Assembly: GCA_014529385.2 (NCBI GenBank)
Contig: CM043948.1
Span: 74,608,791 to 74,672,790, forward strand
DNA length: 64,000 bases
Reading direction: 5' to 3'
Source: Adiantum capillus-veneris
Taxonomy: Eukaryota; Streptophyta; Polypodiopsida; Polypodiales; Pteridaceae
Under the pieces are notes generated by a model. The model was given only the letters and a program-made list of their open reading frames with translations, was not told where the DNA came from and did not search any database. Made by a program: the position numbers and the translations under genes. Positions 42,960 to 55,779 of this stretch are shown here, piece by piece. Each line of letters begins with the position of its first letter. Positions within the stretch are counted from its first letter, which is position 1.

Positions 42960-43154
42960 ACAATTCCATCCAAAGATGTAGATTTTAATGTCATAGAGAG
43001 GGTTTCCAAAGATCTCGGGCTTGATGTAAATGCCTAGAGCAATTCCAGTAGACCTTAGAGATTCTTGCATAGTCTTGAAAATCAAGGCATGATATTCAAA
43101 AGGCAATCCCAAGAGAGCCTTCATATTGAACCAAGATGGGATCTTTGTCTTCAC
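42960..43154 (-). pseudogene. Fragment resembling a retroelement Gag/DUF4283-like domain
   Basis: The N-terminal 65 residues (KIPSWFNMKALLGLPFEYHA, SLRSTGIALGIYIKPEIFG, PLYDIKIYI) recall the LPLEYW..L..IG..LG pattern of plant LINE ORF1-associated DUF4283 domains. It lies on the same strand as the LINE fragment but 1.8 kb upstream of it, so it could be its detached ORF1. Recognition is by pattern only. 43155-43852 has no supportable gene apart from a (GA)n tract at 43678-43706. Confidence 0.3.
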
Positions 43155-43674
43155 CCTAATAAGGAAGAGGTTTTTATTGAAAGATCTATCTAATGATAGG
43201 GCTCTAAATCTAGCTATGCTATTCCAGTGATAATTAACATAACCAGTTTGTCACTCTCATACGAATAGTTTCAAAAGATCCCAAGGATATTGTGAGTGCC
43301 CTGACACTAGCATTTATATTCATATAAGAACTATGATGTATGAAATTCAAGAGGGCATTTGGATAATCAACAATATAATAAAACACCTGATTGTTCTATA
43401 CATCATGCCGAGTTTGATAATTGTGGGAGGAGATGATGTCCCAAAGAGGCAAGGATTGATCTGTTTCCATATGATGTGAAGTGAGGGCTTCTCTCCTGAT
43501 GCAATTACATATGCATTACAATTCAAAATAAACCATAGATCACCAAAAGGTGACCACATGGATAGAAGATCACATGAAACCATTATAGATTTCAAAAAAA
43601 GGGTTGGATAGAGAGAATAACACGTGTGATTGAAAGATCCAGTACTGCTTCCGAACCCTATAAATTTTAGATAT

Positions 43675-43715
<41 letters not shown>

Positions 43716-43852
43716 GGGATGAGAAACAGATCTAGAAATCTATACTGCTTTGAGCACTTATCTAAAGAGACATATTGTAAAGTCAAGTTTTGTGGATGAA
43801 GTCCTAGAGCAACTACACTTACAATGTCTCTCTTTTTTTTCTTGGGAACTTT

Positions 43853-44332
43853 ATGGAACCTAGGGTATCTGTTGAATGTTTTGGTCATGGATTGGAAGCG
43901 ATGGAGATAGTAATGGATCATATAATGATTCACTACTCTCCGGAAAACAAAGCTAACTTCTTTCAAAGCATTGTTCAAGGTTTCTTTCCGGGTGTTACTA
44001 TAGAGTGGAATTCTAAGAAGCAAATTATTGAAACCTTGCTAGAGATCAAAGCCTCCTGCAATAGGATGGAGACAATGCAAACCAATGTCTCAGATGTGGT
44101 TGAAACTTTAAGCTCTGCATTGGAGATTGAAAGTGGGATACTATGGAAATTGCGAAAAGAGACAAAAGCATCAAACTTGCAGAGACTAGAGAGTGAAGCA
44201 TACATGAGAGAGAAACTTTTCAAAGTTGAGGATTCTCAAAAGATGATATTGGCATCTATTGAGAATCTTCGAAAAAAGGCTTCACGGAGTCAACGTGAAT
44301 CAAAAGGACGAATGCAAGACAATACTCTATGA
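43853..44332 (+). CDS. Coiled-coil ORF of unknown function (159 aa)
   Basis: An ATG-initiated frame whose C-terminal two thirds are a Lys/Glu/Leu-rich amphipathic helix (IETLLEIKASCNRMETMQ, ESEAYMREKLFKVEDSQ, ASIENLRKKASR), consistent with a coiled coil. The N-terminus (MIHYSPENKANFFQSIVQGF) is globular. A decayed relative is at 19866-20450. Sequence after the stop (to about 44400) is also conserved between the two copies, so the original ORF was probably longer and this copy may be truncated. No known family is recognised. Confidence 0.5.
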   Translation: MEPRVSVECFGHGLEAMEIVMDHIMIHYSPENKANFFQSIVQGFFPGVTIEWNSKKQIIETLLEIKASCNRMETMQTNVSDVVETLSSALEIESGILWKLRKETKASNLQRLESEAYMREKLFKVEDSQKMILASIENLRKKASRSQRESKGRMQDNTL

Positions 44333-44713
44333 CAAATCGTGCCAAGATTGAGAAGTATCGTCAACAAGCTGGGTGCTTTGACAAAGATTCAAGGTTCAAG
44401 ACTTTCAGATATCCGAGCTACCTCAAATAAATTAAGTGCTTTGGCTAGATTAGTTTGACCAAAGCAGCGTCAAGTTTCTCAACTATCTAATCCTACTAAT
44501 GGAAGAAATATGTAATGATATGTTGTATCTTCATCAAACTGTACTTTTTAATTGAGTCACTATCAATGTGTCAAATGTATTTAGTTTAGAGGATATAATT
44601 AGATGTTCCTTTTTATATTGATTTTCTATTACCCATAAGAATGTCATTTTAGTGACTGATTAAAATTATAGCAAGTTGGTTTATATGAGATCTATTTGCA
44701 CTTGATTTCATAG

Positions 44714-47700
44714 ATGGTATCTAGACCACGTATATTATCACCTGGTCATGCACGACATAGCCGATTGTGTGATGATTCGTGAAAGGCGAGACGCCAAATA
44801 GCACGAGAGAGAACAAGGCATTCACTACAAAGTACTATTGGAACTTTATTGGAGTGCAATGAAAGGTAGAGCATGCATAATGTACATGAAGGAAACTCTA
44901 AAGCCATGGATGTTGGGACAACAATGAACATAGTAGAGGGAAACTATTCTAAAGTAGAAAAGCATTGTTTGTCCATCCGCTTTGAATATCCAACATCTCT
45001 CCTTTTACATCACAAGTCTATGGCACCAGCTCTATCCAAAAAGTGTGTGTTGCACAACTTAAGAAGCTTAGATTTTGTTTGCTCCAAATATGGAGCAAAG
45101 GCCTGGAAGGACGAAGGAAAGACTATCCAAACATTTGTAAGTAAATATTGTTGCTTTGATGGAAGAGTTCAATTACTTCCTTTGAATGAGTCACCAAATG
45201 AATTGAAATATTTGATGAGCTCAACCAAAACAAGAAGTAGACAATCCTTACAAAACATTTGGGGATGCAATTATGCATTGGCATTTGTGTCTCTTGGTGC
45301 CCATATCGACGAGATTATTAGTTATGGTGGAAGAGGTATATATACTTGTAAGGTTCATGGCTCTGTCTATCATAGCATTGGTTCTTTAGTGCCAGGTGAA
45401 GGACAAAATGAAGTTCCACGCTTTGCACAATTATATTTTTTTGATACCGAACATGAGTTGAGCAACAGCTTGTATCATGTTTCAAATTTAGATCGTAGTA
45501 TTCTAAAATGTTTACAATTGATGATGCATAGAGTAAATCCCTACGCAAATGCTCTACGATCTACTGCTTCTTTGTCTGGAGATGCTATTGTACCCAATAT
45601 GAGGATGGTTATTGCGGAGCATCGTTGTGATGGTTGGCAATATCTTGCTCCAAGGGGTTCGGAAGTTGTTGCAATTATGTCAGGACAAGGGGATGATAGA
45701 AATATTGGCTATTGCGACATTGTACTGAATTTTTGACACGGGGGCTTGAAAAGAATCTCTAGCATGCATCGAGATTACATGTCCTTATTGTATGTTTTAT
45801 TATTTCCAAGTGGAGAGGATGGGTGGCATCTTTATTTACAGACGACATATGAAAAAAAAAATGAGTCAAAAGCAATATTATGTTTTTTGCTTACAAATAA
45901 GAGATGATACAGTGGAGTGTCTTCTTCGAGAGGGTAGGTTATTACAACAGTATGTCGTGGATGCTTATAGTACTCTAGAGGAGTCACGGCTTTTGTGGAT
46001 GCGAAATAACCAAAAAACACTTCGTGGTGAAGTGTACCAAAGATTGGTTGACATGGTTGAGGCTAGAGATGGCTTAGAGAGGGTTGAAGGTCAAAATGTT
46101 GGCCGTAGAATTGTTTTGCCTTTATCTTTTGCTAGAGGTCCAAGATATATGTGCCAACTATTTCAAGATGCAATGGCAATTGTTCGTAGTAGGGGTAAAC
46201 GGGATCTCTTCATCACATTCACATGTGATCCACGATGGAAGGAAATAGATGATGCATTACTACCTGGACAAAGTGTTGTTGCTCGTCCTGATGTGACTAT
46301 ACGAGTGTTTTATCAGAAGTTCCAAGATATGATGCATTTACTTATCAAGCAAGGCATATTTGGGGAGGTAATTGGACATGTTTTAGTGATTGAGTTTCAG
46401 AAGAGAGGTCTTCCTCATGCTCGTATATTGTTGATACTTGCATCCGAATATAAACCCATAGATACATTACACTATGACAAGTTGGTTTGTGCAGAGCTCC
46501 CTGACAAGAATGTTTTTCCAGAATTATGTGATGTAGTGAGTCATTGTAATGTTCATGGTCCATGTGGTCCTTTGAACCCAAGTTCTCCATGTATGGTTGA
46601 TGGAAAGTGTAGATTCAAGTTTCCACAAACATTTTCTACGTCTACAAATTTAAACGAAAGTGGATATCCTGTGTATATGTGACGAGATGATGGAAGGTTT
46701 GTTCCGTCTAAAAATTACAATTTAGATAATCGTTGGGTTGTTCCTTATAGCCCTCTCTTATCACTAAGATACCAAGCCCATATTAATGTGGAGATCTGCT
46801 CAACTGTCATTGCCGTGAAATATCATTATAAATATGTCTACAAGGGACATGATCGAGCCACTATTGTTCTTCAACATTGTGAAGGAGCTACTGATGAGAT
46901 CAAGAGTTATCTCAATGCACGTTATGTTTCTGCATCTGAGGCTATGTGGAGAATATTTGGCTTTGACATGTATAGTGAAAGGCCAGCTATTCAATGATTG
47001 CAAGTACACCTTCCATTGCAAAATGTGGCTACATTTCAAGATGGTGATGATGTATCACATTTGCTGGATAATGAGCAAAATAAAAAACTACCTTGGCAGA
47101 ATGGTTTGTTGCAAATCAAAACTATCCAGAAGCAAATAGCTTCACATATACTGACTTTCCAAATGGTTGGGTATGGAATAAAAATCGAAAGGCATGGTCC
47201 CCATGACAACAGGGTGTTTCTATTGGAAGAATGTATAATATTGTCCCTACTGCTGGTGAGGTTTATTACCTACGAATGCTTCTCAATATTTGCAGGGGAT
47301 GTAAGTCTTTTGAAGACTTGCGGATGTGTGATGGTCACATTTATGATACATACAAGGAGGCATGTATAGCTAGAGGATTATTGCAAGATGATGAAGAATG
47401 GTCACTTTGCCTCCAAGAGGCATCTTTTTTTCAAAATGGAATGCAGTTGAGACAATCGTTTGCAATCATATTAGTCTTTTGTGAGCCACTTCATCTGGCT
47501 GCTCTTTGGGACAGGTTTTGTACCGAATTTTGTGAGGACTATGTTTATGCCCTAAGGATGCGTATTTTAAATGCAAGTGTGCGATTTGATGTGGCAAAAA
47601 ATCAAGCTTTGCTTCATATAGAATGCTTTTTGCAACAACATGGCAAGAGGCTTTGCGATTATATGTTGCATGCAATAGACTCACCAATGGTATCCTTAAG

Positions 47701-49193
47701 TGAAAATGGTGCTATGGCTAAAGAAACAATGTTCAACATTGATGAACAGTGTAGTATAGCAGATTGTATGGAGACCCTTAAATGAGGATCAGCGAGATGC
47801 TTACCACCAAGTGCTACAAGATGTTGACACACATTTAGGGAAGGTATTTTTCCTAGATGGTCCTGGTGGCTCAGGAAAAACTTACTTATATAATGCACTT
47901 CTTTCACGAGTGCAAGGAAGTTGTAGAGTTGCTCTTGCATGTGCATCCTCGGGTATTGTATCTTTGCTTTTGAGTAATGTAAGGAATGCTCATTCTCGGT
48001 TTAAGATACCTTTGGAGATTCACTCTGAAGCAACTTGCAATATAAAGGTAAATAGTCAACTTGCAGAACTTCTAAGGAATGCAGCTTTACTTATATGGGA
48101 TGAAGCTCCCATGACACATCGCTATGCATTTGAAGCAATGGACAGAACTTTAAGAGATATTATGCAGCGAGATACTTTGTTTGGTGGAAAAGTCATTTTG
48201 CTTGGAGGCGACTTTTGACAAATACTACCTGTTGTACCAAAAGGTAGTCGTACAGACATTGTAAATGCTTTGTTGTGTCATTCTCACATATGGAAATATA
48301 AGAAGATACTGAGGCTTACCAAAAATATACATGTACTTGATTGCAGTTCAGATTCACTTCAACAAAGTTTTTTGCGTTGGGTGCTTGATATTGGCAATGG
48401 GGTTATGGATGATGGAGGAGACTTAGACAAAGTCAAAATATCTTCACACATGATTCTTCCAGGAAATAGTTTGGCAGATCTTCTAAGCTTTATATATGGA
48501 GATTTGTGTCATGTGCAAGATCATGCAAGTTTTTAAAGAGATCCAGCAATACTTGCTCCGCGGAATAAAGAGGTGGATTAAATCAATGACTATGCATTGC
48601 AAAGAATGCATGGAGTTTGCAAAGAGTATCTGAGTGCAGATTCAATTTGTATGTCAAAGGAAAACACACATTTGTACACAATTGAATATCTGAATAGCCT
48701 TACTCTTGGTGGTGGTTTTCCACCTCATGCTTTAGTCTTGAAAGAAAACGCTCCTATCATGTTGCTGCGAAATTTAGATCCAAGACGTGGATTATGCAAC
48801 AGAACCAGATTGATATGCAAGCAATTTCATCATAAGGTAATTGACGTAGAGATATTTACAGGATCAAATATTGTAGAGAGAGTTTTTCTTCCAAGGATTG
48901 ACTTTATTATTGGAAACCATCAGGAGCTTCCATTTCAAATGAAGCGTCGTAAGTTTCCAATCAGGCTTGTTTTTGGGATGATTATCAACAAAGCACAAGG
49001 GCAAACACTAGGAATTCTTGGTCTATATTTTGCATCATTGATCTTCTCTCATGGACAATTGTATGTTGCAATGTCACGTGTACGAAGTGCAGCTTCTATG
49101 AGGATTGTTGTCAATACTAAAAACACTCAAATGGAGTGTTACTACACTCCAAACATTGTATTCAATGAAGTATTACAACTAGCGAAGTCATAA
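44714..49193 (+). pseudogene. Helitron Rep-helicase, multiply disabled
   Basis: In order: Helitron-like N-terminal domain (WGCNYALAFVSLGAHID, YHSIGSLVPGEGQ, PRFAQLYFFDTEHE), Rep region (FITFTCDPRW, VIEFQKRGLPHAR, KYHYKYVYKGHDRATI) and PIF1-type helicase with Walker A GPGGSGKT (47859-47882), LIWDEAPM, GGDF.QILPVV, INKAQGQT and QLYVAMSRVRS. In-frame TGA codons at 44780, 45734, 46680, 46995, 47204 and 48216 sit where Arg is conserved or plausible, so they look like CGA decayed to TGA. TAA stops at 48534 and 48579 look like CAA decay. Single-base shifts occur in A-runs at about 45852 and 47085, and another near 47770. The HUH motif reads H-A-R, so its second His is lost. ATG 44714 is in frame with the N-terminal domain. 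44333-44713 has no gene. Confidence 0.9.
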
Positions 49194-49645
49194 AAATAAG
49201 TTCAAATCGACATGGTGGCTCTCATTTAAAGTCAAACACACTTGATGTTAAATTTTATTCATATCTCTTAGATCAAACTATTGCCCATAGATGGATCCTC
49301 GGTGCAGTGCCTCCTATGTAGTGGGTCACATCACTGAATTCATTTGAGCTATTTATCTTCTTTTTTAAATTAGTTTATTAACTTGACCTATTATTTTCTT
49401 GAGAAGATTGGCTTATACATTGACTTACTCTGTTGAAGATCCACCGCAATGGAGGGGAAGAGTTCCTACTATGTTTTTGGTGATCTTATTTGATACAACT
49501 CATATTATATTTTAAGAGTTTTTATATATGGTATATTGGTAGTTTTAAGCTTTTATTGCACTACATAATTCATGGATGCCTTTGCAGAGATCGCTCCCAT
49601 CAAGGATTTATCATCATAGGTGTTTATGAAATGCTATACTTAGGT

Positions 49646-49650
49646 AGAGA
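49646..49650. repeat. Target-site duplication AGAGA (left)
   Basis: Repeated at 58324-58328, immediately outside the two LTRs. Confidence 0.93.
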
Positions 49651-50494
49651 TGTCATAAAAGATAATATCTAACTTTACCAAATGATTTTCTCATATTAAA
49701 CTGATCATTTAATGAGGGAGAATAAACGGAACAAAAGTTAGAATAGAGACATGTGCTTCTAGACCTATCTCAACACGGGACCAAAAGGAGAGATGGATGC
49801 ATCTCAATAGAAGTCCAAAAGGAGATGGTCTATCAAAGAGCAATTGCAATAAGTGCTTCTAGACTTACCTCAGGAGGGGACCAAGAGGAGAGATGGTTAC
49901 ATCTCAATAAGGGTCCAAAAGGAGGTAGTCTATCACAGAGCAATGTGCATCTAATGGAGCTTAAAAGACCTTAGGGTTAGCTTCATTAAAGACCTCCAAT
50001 GGTTAGTGTTAATAGTCCTTTGACCTTAGGCAAGCTAGGGCTGAGCTTGAGGTGGGAACCCTACCTAAGCTTGAGGTGCTTGTCGTGCTTGATGACTAAG
50101 GTGCGTGCTTGATTTCTAAGGTGCTTGAGGTGCTTGTCATGCTTAATGGGGGGTAAGGTGCTTGAGTCAAAAGAGACCCTACAAACTTAATGAGGAAGGT
50201 GCTTGAGAAGCTTCCCATACATGGGGGGTAAGGTGCTTGAGTCAAAAAGAGACCCTACAAACTTAATGAGGAAGGTGCTTGAGAAGCTTCCTATGCATGA
50301 AAGTCCCAAAGTTAGGGGAATCTTTGACTTAACTTTCCACTCACCCAAAGGGCACCCCTTTTCTCAAAGGGCACATGGGACACATGTCAAACTCTCCCTA
50401 AGCTTAACCACCTGGTGTGCTTGAATGCTATTGGTTGGGCTAAAGAGGGGTCCAATGAGCTTCTAGTTCCATCCAACAAATATCTAGATATTTT

Positions 50495-50539
<45 letters not shown>

Positions 50540-51411
50540 AGGGGTAAGGAGGACACTTGTCAATAAACTACCCATGTACTTGACTGCATACTGCATGTGA
50601 TTGGCTAGGGGGAGAGGGGTCCAATGAGCTTGAAGCATGTGGAAAAGCCACAACTCGCCCCAAGCAAGCAAGGGGGGTGCTAGGGGGATATACACCCCCC
50701 CCCACACACACACACACTCATTTTGTGGATCATTCTCACTTGGTGAGAGTTGAGGAACTCCACCTCCTTCTCCAAGCTTGTGAGAAGTGAGAGCCTACAC
50801 CAATACTCTTGGCTATGGAATGCAAATCCAACCAAGAGCCATGCTTCAATGCTTAAGCTTGCCATCTTCTCCATCTTCATTACTATGCTATTATGTATGC
50901 TAGCAAGAAGAGTGATGATAAGTGAGGAACTATTTCTTTCTCCTATGGAATGTTTCTTCTTCCTCTTCCCTACCCTCATTCCCTGCTAGCTCTCTCCACC
51001 TTCGAAGGTGTTTGAGGCCTTGGGACTGAGGCTTGGGATAGTTAATGCTCTTTACAAAGTTTATATTATGCTTGTGATGCATGAAGCTTTCCATCTTCAT
51101 TGCATCACCAAGGTCACAAGGAACACAAAGATTGTATTGTACCAAGTCTCTCTTGATGGGAGAAACTACAATACAAATGCCTATTGGAGGGGGGACCGGC
51201 TCCGTATGAATCCGGTCCTCAATTGTTGTCATGTTCTCTAAACTCTCTCTCTTGCAAAAGTATTGTTCATGCCAAGTTAACTAAGTACCATGTTTATGTT
51301 GCTACCATCAATTAAGTTCACCCGCTATGCTCACAAAGTAATCTCACAAAAGTGCTTCATCTAATTTCCTAATTACGCTACTCTCAAAGTTCATAGGCCA
51401 TTTCCATTACA
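49651..51411 (+). repeat. 5' LTR (1761 bp)
   Basis: Contains internal direct repeats (GGTGCTTGAG modules; AGTCAAAA.GAGACCCTACA twice at about 50165-50280) and a (CT)n tract (50501-50538). ORFs inside recur in the 3' LTR and are not genes. TATA or poly-A signals are not clear to me. Confidence 0.95.
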
Positions 51412-51412
51412 T

Positions 51413-51424
51413 TGGTATCAGAGC
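51413..51424 (+). promoter_or_regulatory. Primer-binding site for initiator tRNA-Met
   Basis: TGGTATCAGAGC, complementary to the 3' end of plant initiator Met-tRNA, starting 1 nt after the LTR end. Confidence 0.92.
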
Positions 51425-51864
51425 ATTAGGTTTCTCTTTTCTTGTTTAAGAAGAGAGGTCCTTAAGTAGCCTATTAATGGTTGATTTTGTTAATTATATT
51501 AGGGTATGTGGGATATGGTGCACACCTCCGGATCTTTGATCTTAATAATGGAGTCTTTTTAGACTTGCCTACCGCTTTACCATTATTGAGCCATAAGAAG
51601 TCCAAAAGGAGATATCCCTTGGCAACTTCGCTATGTTAGACTTACTCCACTACTCTCGATAATTAACCAATCCGAGCCATAGGTGTAGATACTTACGTGC
51701 CTATTTTCAAAGGCTAAGAGGAGTAGCAACGAAGGTTTTTTAATGCCAAAGCATACACTAAGTAAACACATAAGTTTAATTAACATGGCTGACAATAACC
51801 AAGAGAGTAGAATGAACATTGACAACTTCGATTTTGCACATGAAGGTGCTAATGATGATTCCCC

Positions 51865-53150
51865 ATGTTTGTTAATTATCTTGTCACTAAGTTGCAACAA
51901 GCTATGGGCAACCCCGCTTTGCAAGCCGAAGTTACTCAACAACTTAGTGCTTATGGGATTTCCTTTCCTCTCCAAGAGGAGAGAGAGCTTAGGAGGCCTC
52001 TTGATGAAACCCCCAAAAGAAGACTCTCTTCCATACAAGAGAAGGAATCCAAAGATCAAGAAAGTAATGAATCCCTAAATTCCTCCAAAGATGTGGCTCC
52101 ACAAAGAAGGCGGACTAAACGATCGCCAACTCCTCCCACGAGAAAACGGTTAACCCATAGTCCTTCTCCTCGTCACTTCAAAAAGGAAGAGAGGAAACAA
52201 ATGAAGAAAAGGGCAAGAAAGAGGTCACCCTTTTCCCCTTCTTCTTCACCTTCCTCCTCTTTCGATGAAACCTATGGCTATTCTCCTAGAGAATACAAGA
52301 GGGAAGGACATCAAAAATCTTACCTTGCATGGCGAAGGTCACAAAATCTCAAGAAGCTCAAAGAGGGAGGAAAGAGTATCTGTTTTCTCACCTATGATGG
52401 CACCTTTGGTGCTACTAACAAAGTATTGGCCTTCATAGAAAAATTTGATGGGCCTTTGGAGACGAGGGCTTCACGGAGTCCTCCAAGCTATGCCATGTAG
52501 CAGCTATGCACTTCCAAAAATCGGCTCGTCAATGGTGGACTGGCCTTCGTGGCAACGGTGAAGCCCCAAAGACATGGAAAACTCTACGAGTTTCCATCAT
52601 GAAGCAATTCCTTGCAAGTGATGCAAAAGACAAAGTGCTTACCAAATGGCGAAGTTTAAAGCTTCTCTCTCATGAGTCTATCCACAAATATGAGGACAAG
52701 TTTTGGTATTTACATCTCAAGGCTACTATCTTTCAAAAGATAGACTTTGCCAAGCAAAAGCAACAATTTTGTGTGGGATTACCCAAAGAGATGGCCGAGT
52801 ATGTCAACTCTCAACGGCCTGGTTCTATCACTGAAGTAATCCACCACACCATGGTTGCTTCGCGCATCAATTTCCAACAAGGGGCTAGACGAAATGTCAA
52901 GCCCATGAAAAATAAAGACAAAAGTGATGCCAAGAGGAAAACCAATGCCCAAAATTCTTACCAAGGCTATTCCAACAACAACAACAATTGATTCAAGGAG
53001 AAGGGAGTTTACATAGGTGAATGTAAACTCTCTCCTAAAGAGCTAGAAGCTTTTCGTAAGGACCACAAATGTTTTAAGTGTGGGGATCAAGGCCATGGTT
53101 ATCGTCCTTGCCCCAAGAGAATTGCCCGCAATGAGACTCCTAGAGCCTCT
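51865..53150 (+). pseudogene. Gag and zinc knuckle
   Basis: 51865-52500 encodes a basic Ser/Pro/Arg-rich N-terminal part; a single-base shift near 52452 moves the conserved Gag domain (AAMHFQKSARQWW, LTKWRSLKLLSHESIHKYED, FCVGLPKEM) into the 52506-52991 frame. A TGA at 52989-52991, in the context NNN.FKEKG, is probably CGA decay, because the same frame continues to a CX2CX4HX4C knuckle (CFKCGDQGHGYRPC). 51425-51864 is leader. Confidence 0.85.
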
Positions 53151-53595
53151 ATGATTGAAGCTCCAAAAGAGGATGCTCATTGCCAAGGATTTCTCCTTTC
53201 CTATGCTTGGGGAAAGATGCAAGAGCATGATGCCCTTATTTTGTTTGACCCTAGTTCAACTCACAACTTCATATCCACGGAGTTGATCACTAAGCTAGGC
53301 ATACAAGCCCACAAGATAGGAGATGCATTGAAATCCAAATGGAGCTATCAAGGGACAAGACGCCTCATTTACTTCTTTCATTGGAAAATTAAGGCTTCAT
53401 GTCCAAAGCTATGTGGACAAAAAAGATTTCTTCATCTCCCCTCTCAAACATGAGATTGTTATCGTTGGGGCACCATGGTTTAACCGCATGGATTTCAACA
53501 TGAACTTCCCTGAAAGGAGAATCTACTTAACCTACAGGGAAGAGAGCATGTACATAGATGCTAATGAGTCGGGGAACACCATATCCTTGCAATAA
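53151..53595 (+). pseudogene. Protease region
   Basis: The retropepsin start reads LILFDPSSTHNFISTELITKLG, where chromoviruses normally have D-S/P-G/S-A/S-T-HNFI; a frameshift near 53395 moves the end of the domain (EIVIVGAPWFNRM, MNFPERRIYL) to the 53413-53595 frame. Not functional. Confidence 0.75.
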
Positions 53596-53699
53596 AGGGA
53601 ATCAAGAGGAATTAGAGTTTTCTAATTTCCTAAATGGATCCCAAGATGTTTTCATTGATGACATCCCTAATGAGCTACCTCTAAAATGAGGGATGATGA

Positions 53700-54720
53700 C
53701 CATGCAATTGAGCTCCTACTAGGAAGCTCACTGCCTAACAAGCTCCTTATCGAGTTTCACAAGCTCAACAAGAGGAGATCATGAGGCAAGTGCATGAATC
53801 GTTGGAAAAAGGGATGATGAGGTCTAGCTCCTCTCCACTTTGTTCACCATTGCTTATAGTGCAAAAGAAAGACGACACATATCACATATGTGTATCGACT
53901 ATAGAGCACTAAATAAGATTACTATCAAAAATAGATTTCCTATGCCACGGGTACAAATCTATTTGATAATTTACAAGTTTTGGCCTGACAATGCTCCAAA
54001 CGCATTCAAACTCATGATGGACAAAAATCTTCAGGCCATTCAAATTCTACAAGCGACACCTCCAGGTAATCTTTCAAGTTGTGACAGAGAATAAACTTTT
54101 CATTAATCAAAATAAAAGTGAATTTTTCCTACAAGAGATTCAATATTTAGGTCACATTATCTCTAAAGATGGCACCCGTATGGATCCAACAAAGTTAGAG
54201 ATAATAAAAGGATGGCCTAATCCAAGGAATCTATAAGAGGTACGAAGCTTCATAGGTATGTGTGCATACTATAGATGCTTCATTGAAAAAAAAATCTCGC
54301 TAATAGCAAGCCCATTATATGACTTAACCAAAAAAGAACATTAAGTATTCATGGACTGCAAAAGTGCAAGAAGAAGCTTAAGGAGAATCTTATCTCTCAA
54401 CGTGTGCTCACAAAGCCATTTGAGGTCCAATGTGATGCTTGTGGTAATTGCCTTGGAGCTATTTTGCTTCAAGAAGGGCATGCCATAGCATATGAGAGTC
54501 AACGACTCAACTTCGATGAGTGAGTATTGGGCAAATATGAAAAAGAGCTACTAGCCATTCTATATGCCCTAAACACATGGAAACACTATCTCTTGGGGAC
54601 TCCATTCATTCTATCCTACGAATGGATCACAAAGCCTCAAGAACTTCATGATGCAAACCAAGCTCTCCAACAAACAAATGAGGTGGGCAAATTTTATTTT
54701 TCAATTTAAATTTCATATTG
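53700..54720 (+). pseudogene. RT with core deletion, and RNase H
   Basis: RT motifs SLEKGMMRSSSSPLCSPLL, CIDYRALNKITIKNRFPMP and NAPNAFKLMMD are present, but the segment between them (with the first catalytic Asp) and the YxDD box that should follow are missing, so RT is dead. The connection (FLQEIQYLGHIIS-like, KDGTRMDP) is readable with stops. RNase H: FEVQCDACGNCLGAILLQEG, GKYEKELLAILYALNTWKHYLLG. Confidence 0.8.
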
Positions 54721-55059
54721 CTCACATTGTTTGCAAGCACAATTAAGTGGTCGATGCACTTTCACAACGACCAAGGATAAATGTGGTGTCTATAGCAACT
54801 CACAATGATCTATCTTTTATAGATAAGTATGCTATTGATTGAGACTTTAAGTATGTAATTAGAGCCTTTGCATTAGGGAAGAAAAAAGAACCGTTCACCT
54901 TTTAGGATGGTTATCTTCCAAACGGCAATAGGCTATGTGTTACTCACCCATACAATAAGAAAGTCATGTATGAATCCCATACTTCTCCTTATGCGGGACA
55001 AAGAGGGAATCCATAATCTACTTTTCAAGGAGTAGAAATGTAATTTATGTTGGTCTACC

Positions 55060-55700
55060 ATGAAAAGTAAACATACAAGAGTATATTCCAAAATGCGTGG
55101 TATACCAAAAGTTGAAATTCGATCGAGGAAAGCAACTTGGATTGTTTCAATCGACAGGCTTAACAAGAAAACACACTCTATGCATGTCAAAAAGACTATT
55201 AAAGCACATCAAATGGCAACCCTCTTTAGATCTCAAATTTTCAAGCATCATGGATTTCCAACACCCATAGTGTCGGACAAAGATCCTAGAATGACCAGTA
55301 ATTTCTAGAAGGGTCTCTTTGAGAATCTAGGAAGTAGATTAAATTTCTCTTTTGGCCTATCATCCACAAACGGATGACCAAAGTGAAATAACTAAATTAA
55401 TGATTCTTGATATACTAAAAGCATATGTCATGGAAGTAGATCAATGTTCTCAATGATAGAAATATCTACCTCTTATAGAGTATGCGTACAATGATATTGT
55501 ACATACTTCTATGGGGAAAGTACCTTTTGAAGTTAAAGAAGGAAGGTCCAAAAGTCCCTTACTACTTAAAGTACATGGGAAGATCTTCGCTGCTAATGAA
55601 TATAGCTGAGACCTACAAGAATCTTTTCCAAAGATTAAAGGGGTTATATCCATCTCACAAGAAAGGCAAAAAGGGTTGCTGCTAATAAGCACAGAAGAGC
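55060..55700 (+). pseudogene. Integrase remnant
   Basis: Contains GIPKVEIRSRKATWIVSIDRL, THSMHVKKTIKAHQMATLF, HHGFPTPIVSDKDPRMTSNF (the second catalytic Asp region) followed by a TAG and further stops. 54720-55059 holds the decayed linker and zinc-finger region. Confidence 0.75.
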
Positions 55701-55779
55701 CTTAGCCTTTAAGGAAAATGATTAGGCCTTGCTAAAGTTTCTCAAGGCTTATCTGAGGCATACTACGGGCAAGAGTCCT

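Noticed and set aside
50203-51241. ORFs of 73-100 aa inside the LTRs, also at 57123-58153 and 16297-16542
   Set aside because: Identical or near-identical in all LTR copies because the LTR is repeated; no domain and no coding context.
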